Shown one piece after another: positions 62,165 to 64,000 of a stretch of 64,000 nucleotides of DNA. Position 1 is the stretch's first letter, and each line of letters opens with the position of its first letter. The DNA comes from Ga0077548 sp035440445. GTDB lineage: Bacteria; Pseudomonadota; Alphaproteobacteria; Rhizobiales; Xanthobacteraceae. Location: NCBI GenBank assembly GCA_035440445.1, contig DAORMJ010000012.1:1-64000 (forward strand), written 5' to 3'. The notes under the pieces are model-generated. The model did no database searches, had not been told where the DNA came from, and saw only the letters and a program-made list of their open reading frames with translations. The translations under genes were made by a program, and so were the position numbers.

Positions 62165-63004
62165 ATGGTTTTTCTTCCGGTCTATGACTACAACCGGCTT
62201 CGCTACATCAAGCGGCCCTATGTGACATGGGCGCTGATTGCGTCGAACGTTCTCATCTATTTCCTGTTTCAGTCGGGACTCGTCTGGAATCTCGACGAGA
62301 TGCTGAACAAGCTGTTCGGCTTCATGCCGGCATCCATCCTCGCAGGCGCCGGCAGACCGGGCGACGTGCCGGCGATCCTCGCCGAAGCGCCGGGGATCAA
62401 GCTCTTCACCTACATGTTTCTGCACGGCGATCTCGGCCACCTGTTCGGCAACATGATTTTCCTATGGGTCTTCGGCGACAACGTCGAAGATGCGATGGGG
62501 CGCTTTCGCTATTTTCTGTTCTACATCGCTTGCGGTGTCGCGGCGGGACTTGCGCATTTTCTCTCGGCACAGACCTCGCAGACGCCGCTGATCGGAGCGT
62601 CCGGCGCAATCTCGGGATTGCTCGCCGCGTACCTGATTCTGTTTCCGCGCGCGAAGGTCTGGGTGCTGTTCTTCACCCGTATTCCGATCAAGCTGCGCGC
62701 TTACTGGGTGCTCGGGCTCTATCTCGTGTTCAACCTGGTCATGGTTTACGCACGCAACATGGATAACGTCGCGTGGTGGGCGCATATTGGCGGCTTCGGC
62801 GCGGGCCTCGTGCTCGTCTTCCTGATGCGCCGGCCGGAGATCGGGCTTTTCAAGGGCGAGCCGGAGACGATCGCCGAGGTGGGTGACGCAGCGACCGTCT
62901 CGCCGGTCGAGCCCGTCGCGCAGGGCGCCACGGAAGCTGCGGTGCCTGCAGTCGACGCGCCGACCGTGATTGTCCGCGTTGACAGGCCCAGGGACCAGCC
63001 ATAG
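62165..63004 (+). CDS. Rhomboid family intramembrane serine protease
   Basis: 279 residues, six to seven helices. Catalytic Ser146 in GASGAISG and His207 in AWWAHIGGFGAG form the rhomboid dyad. The first helices surround HGDLGHLFGNM, the conserved loop-1 region. Rhomboids cleave membrane proteins near or inside the lipid; the substrate is unknown. The C-terminal 60 residues form a cytoplasmic tail with Val/Pro/Ala-rich sequence. Conserved next to etfBA in alphaproteobacteria. Confidence 0.93.
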   Translation: MVFLPVYDYNRLRYIKRPYVTWALIASNVLIYFLFQSGLVWNLDEMLNKLFGFMPASILAGAGRPGDVPAILAEAPGIKLFTYMFLHGDLGHLFGNMIFLWVFGDNVEDAMGRFRYFLFYIACGVAAGLAHFLSAQTSQTPLIGASGAISGLLAAYLILFPRAKVWVLFFTRIPIKLRAYWVLGLYLVFNLVMVYARNMDNVAWWAHIGGFGAGLVLVFLMRRPEIGLFKGEPETIAEVGDAATVSPVEPVAQGATEAAVPAVDAPTVIVRVDRPRDQP

Positions 63005-63037
63005 TTTGCCGCCGCACCGCAATAAAAAGAGGCGCGG

Positions 63038-63787
63038 ATGAAAGTTCTGGTCGCAGTAAAGCGTGTCATTGATTACAACGTGAAGGCGCGCGTGAAGCCC
63101 GATGGCTCCGGCGTCGATCTCGCAAACGTCAAGATGTCCATGAACCCCTTCGACGAAATCGCCGTCGAGGAAGCGATCCGTCTCAAGGAAGCAGGCAAGG
63201 TGACGGAAATCGTCGCCGTGTCGGTGGGCCCGCAGCAGTCATCCGAGACGATCCGCACTGCACTGGCGATGGGCGCCGACCGCGGCATCCTCGTGAAGCA
63301 GGATGGCGTCGTGGAACCGCTCGCGGTTGCAAAGATTTTGAAAGGCATCGTCGATGCCGAGAAGCCGGGCCTCGTGATCCTAGGCAAGCAGGCGATCGAC
63401 GACGACTCGAACCAGACCGGCCAGATGCTGGCAGCGCTCCTGAACTGGCCGCAGGGCACCTTCGCCTCGAAGGTCGCGCTTGAGTCCGACAGCGTGAGCG
63501 TCACGCGCGAAATCGACGGCGGCCTGCAGACGGTGAAGCTGAACCTTCCCGCGATCGTCACCACCGATCTTCGCCTGAACGAGCCGCGCTACGCGTCGCT
63601 GCCGAACATCATGAAGGCGAAGAAGAAGCCGATCGACGAAAAGTCGCCGGCAGATTACGGCGTCGATGTCGCGCCGCGCCTGAAGGTGCTGAAGACCGCT
63701 GAACCCGCGGGCCGCAAGGCCGGCGTGAAGGTGGACTCCGTCGCCGCTCTCGTCGATAAACTCAAGAATGAAGCGGGAGTGATCTGA
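63038..63787 (+). CDS. etfB: Electron transfer flavoprotein subunit beta
   Basis: 249 residues. ETF passes electrons from acyl-CoA dehydrogenases (probably including Mcd nearby) to ETF:quinone oxidoreductase. Marks: MKVLVAVKRVIDYNVKARVK, then NPFDEIAVEEAIRLKEAG and the AMP-binding loop DDSNQTGQMLAALLNWPQGT. A C-terminal recognition stretch LPNIMKAKKKPID follows. It starts the etfBA operon; etfA begins 2 bp after its stop. Confidence 0.97.
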   Translation: MKVLVAVKRVIDYNVKARVKPDGSGVDLANVKMSMNPFDEIAVEEAIRLKEAGKVTEIVAVSVGPQQSSETIRTALAMGADRGILVKQDGVVEPLAVAKILKGIVDAEKPGLVILGKQAIDDDSNQTGQMLAALLNWPQGTFASKVALESDSVSVTREIDGGLQTVKLNLPAIVTTDLRLNEPRYASLPNIMKAKKKPIDEKSPADYGVDVAPRLKVLKTAEPAGRKAGVKVDSVAALVDKLKNEAGVI

Positions 63788-63789
63788 TC

Positions 63790-64000
63790 ATGGCAACACT
63801 CCTTATTGCCGAACACGACAATGCGAACCTGAACCCGGCTACCGCGAAGGCGCTGACCGCGGCCGCGGCCCTCGGCGGCGACGTCGATGTGCTGGTCGCA
63901 GGCGAAGGTGCGAAGGCGGTTGCCGACGCCGCCGCGAAGCTTTCCGGCGTGAAGAAGGTTCTGCTCGCCGACAACGCGGCCTACAAGAACCGTCTGGCCG
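63790..64000 (+). CDS. etfA: Electron transfer flavoprotein subunit alpha (cut by window end)
   Basis: The first 70 residues are present from ATG 63790: MATLLIAEHDNANLNPATAK and ALTAAAALGGDVDVLVAGEG, which match the N-terminal domain of EtfA; the FAD-binding C-terminal domain lies beyond the window. It is coupled to etfB with 2 bp spacing. Confidence 0.95.
   Translation, partial: MATLLIAEHDNANLNPATAKALTAAAALGGDVDVLVAGEGAKAVADAAAKLSGVKKVLLADNAAYKNRLA

Overview
The window is high-GC chromosomal DNA, almost fully coding, that looks like the core genome of an alphaproteobacterium of the order Hyphomicrobiales (Rhizobiales), probably close to Bradyrhizobiaceae/Xanthobacteraceae. The evidence is gene content and order: argJ/ppiC/secA, rpmB-DUF3108-SUV3-type helicase-S4 protein-fdxA-carD, the aerobic cobaltochelatase pair cobS-cobT beside BolA and a J-domain protein, an ndvA-type exporter, and ethylmalonyl-CoA pathway genes. 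No insertion sequence, prophage, CRISPR array, plasmid or conjugation gene was recognised, and the window is not an island.

Layout. 1-4000: start of comF (minus), a methyltransferase, a lone Flp pilin, mutT, argJ and a parvulin-type isomerase. 4000-10700: secA behind a long leader, an L,D-transpeptidase-like lipoprotein, accA, xerD and a small membrane protein. 10800-12550: aroK-aroB. 12560-17600: bolA, a J-domain protein, cobS-cobT and a phytase-like exported protein. 17650-24150: rpmB, DUF3108, a SUV3-like helicase, an Hsp15-like S4 protein, fdxA and carD. 24200-31400: M48 protease, nuclease-like protein, tRNA-Arg, mechanosensitive channel, CAP lipoprotein and acyl-CoA synthetase. 31400-43650: flippase, DUF924, FATP-like acyl-CoA synthetase, His-rich COG0523 GTPase, DacC-type peptidase, thiolase, NdvA-like ABC exporter, an orphan periplasmic binding protein, a YqaA-type membrane protein and a TauE-type exporter. 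43850-49800: small ORF, methyltransferase, tRNA-Leu, dsbB, HNH nuclease, esterase, AlkA-type glycosylase, gluQ, AEC transporter and a small exported protein. 49800-64000: meaA, two tandem cysteine-rich secreted proteins, glsB-type protein, ccrA, membrane proteins, a chemoreceptor, mcd, host-attachment-like protein, TspO, a cobalamin adenosyltransferase, rhomboid and etfBA (etfA is cut by the window end).

Functional theme. ccrA, meaA and the probable mcd are three signature enzymes of the ethylmalonyl-CoA pathway (acetyl-CoA assimilation without isocitrate lyase). They lie within about 10.5 kb. The ETF that probably accepts Mcd electrons and the adenosyltransferase that makes the MeaA coenzyme follow within 4 kb, and cobST lies 33 kb upstream. 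Two acyl-CoA synthetases, a thiolase and accA add to an acyl-CoA-rich region.

Most unusual points: (1) a diverged duplicated block of about 85 bp upstream of the SUV3-like helicase, each copy holding the alphaproteobacterial LexA pattern GTTC-N7-GTTC; (2) a tandem pair of secreted six-cysteine proteins of unknown family, 74% identical in the mature part but opposite in net charge; (3) long leaders with tiny ORFs upstream of secA and carD, and a hairpin burying the ribosome-binding site of an acyl-CoA synthetase. I did not find a convincing undescribed multi-gene system; the tandem secreted pair and the duplicated SOS-like boxes are the best leads.
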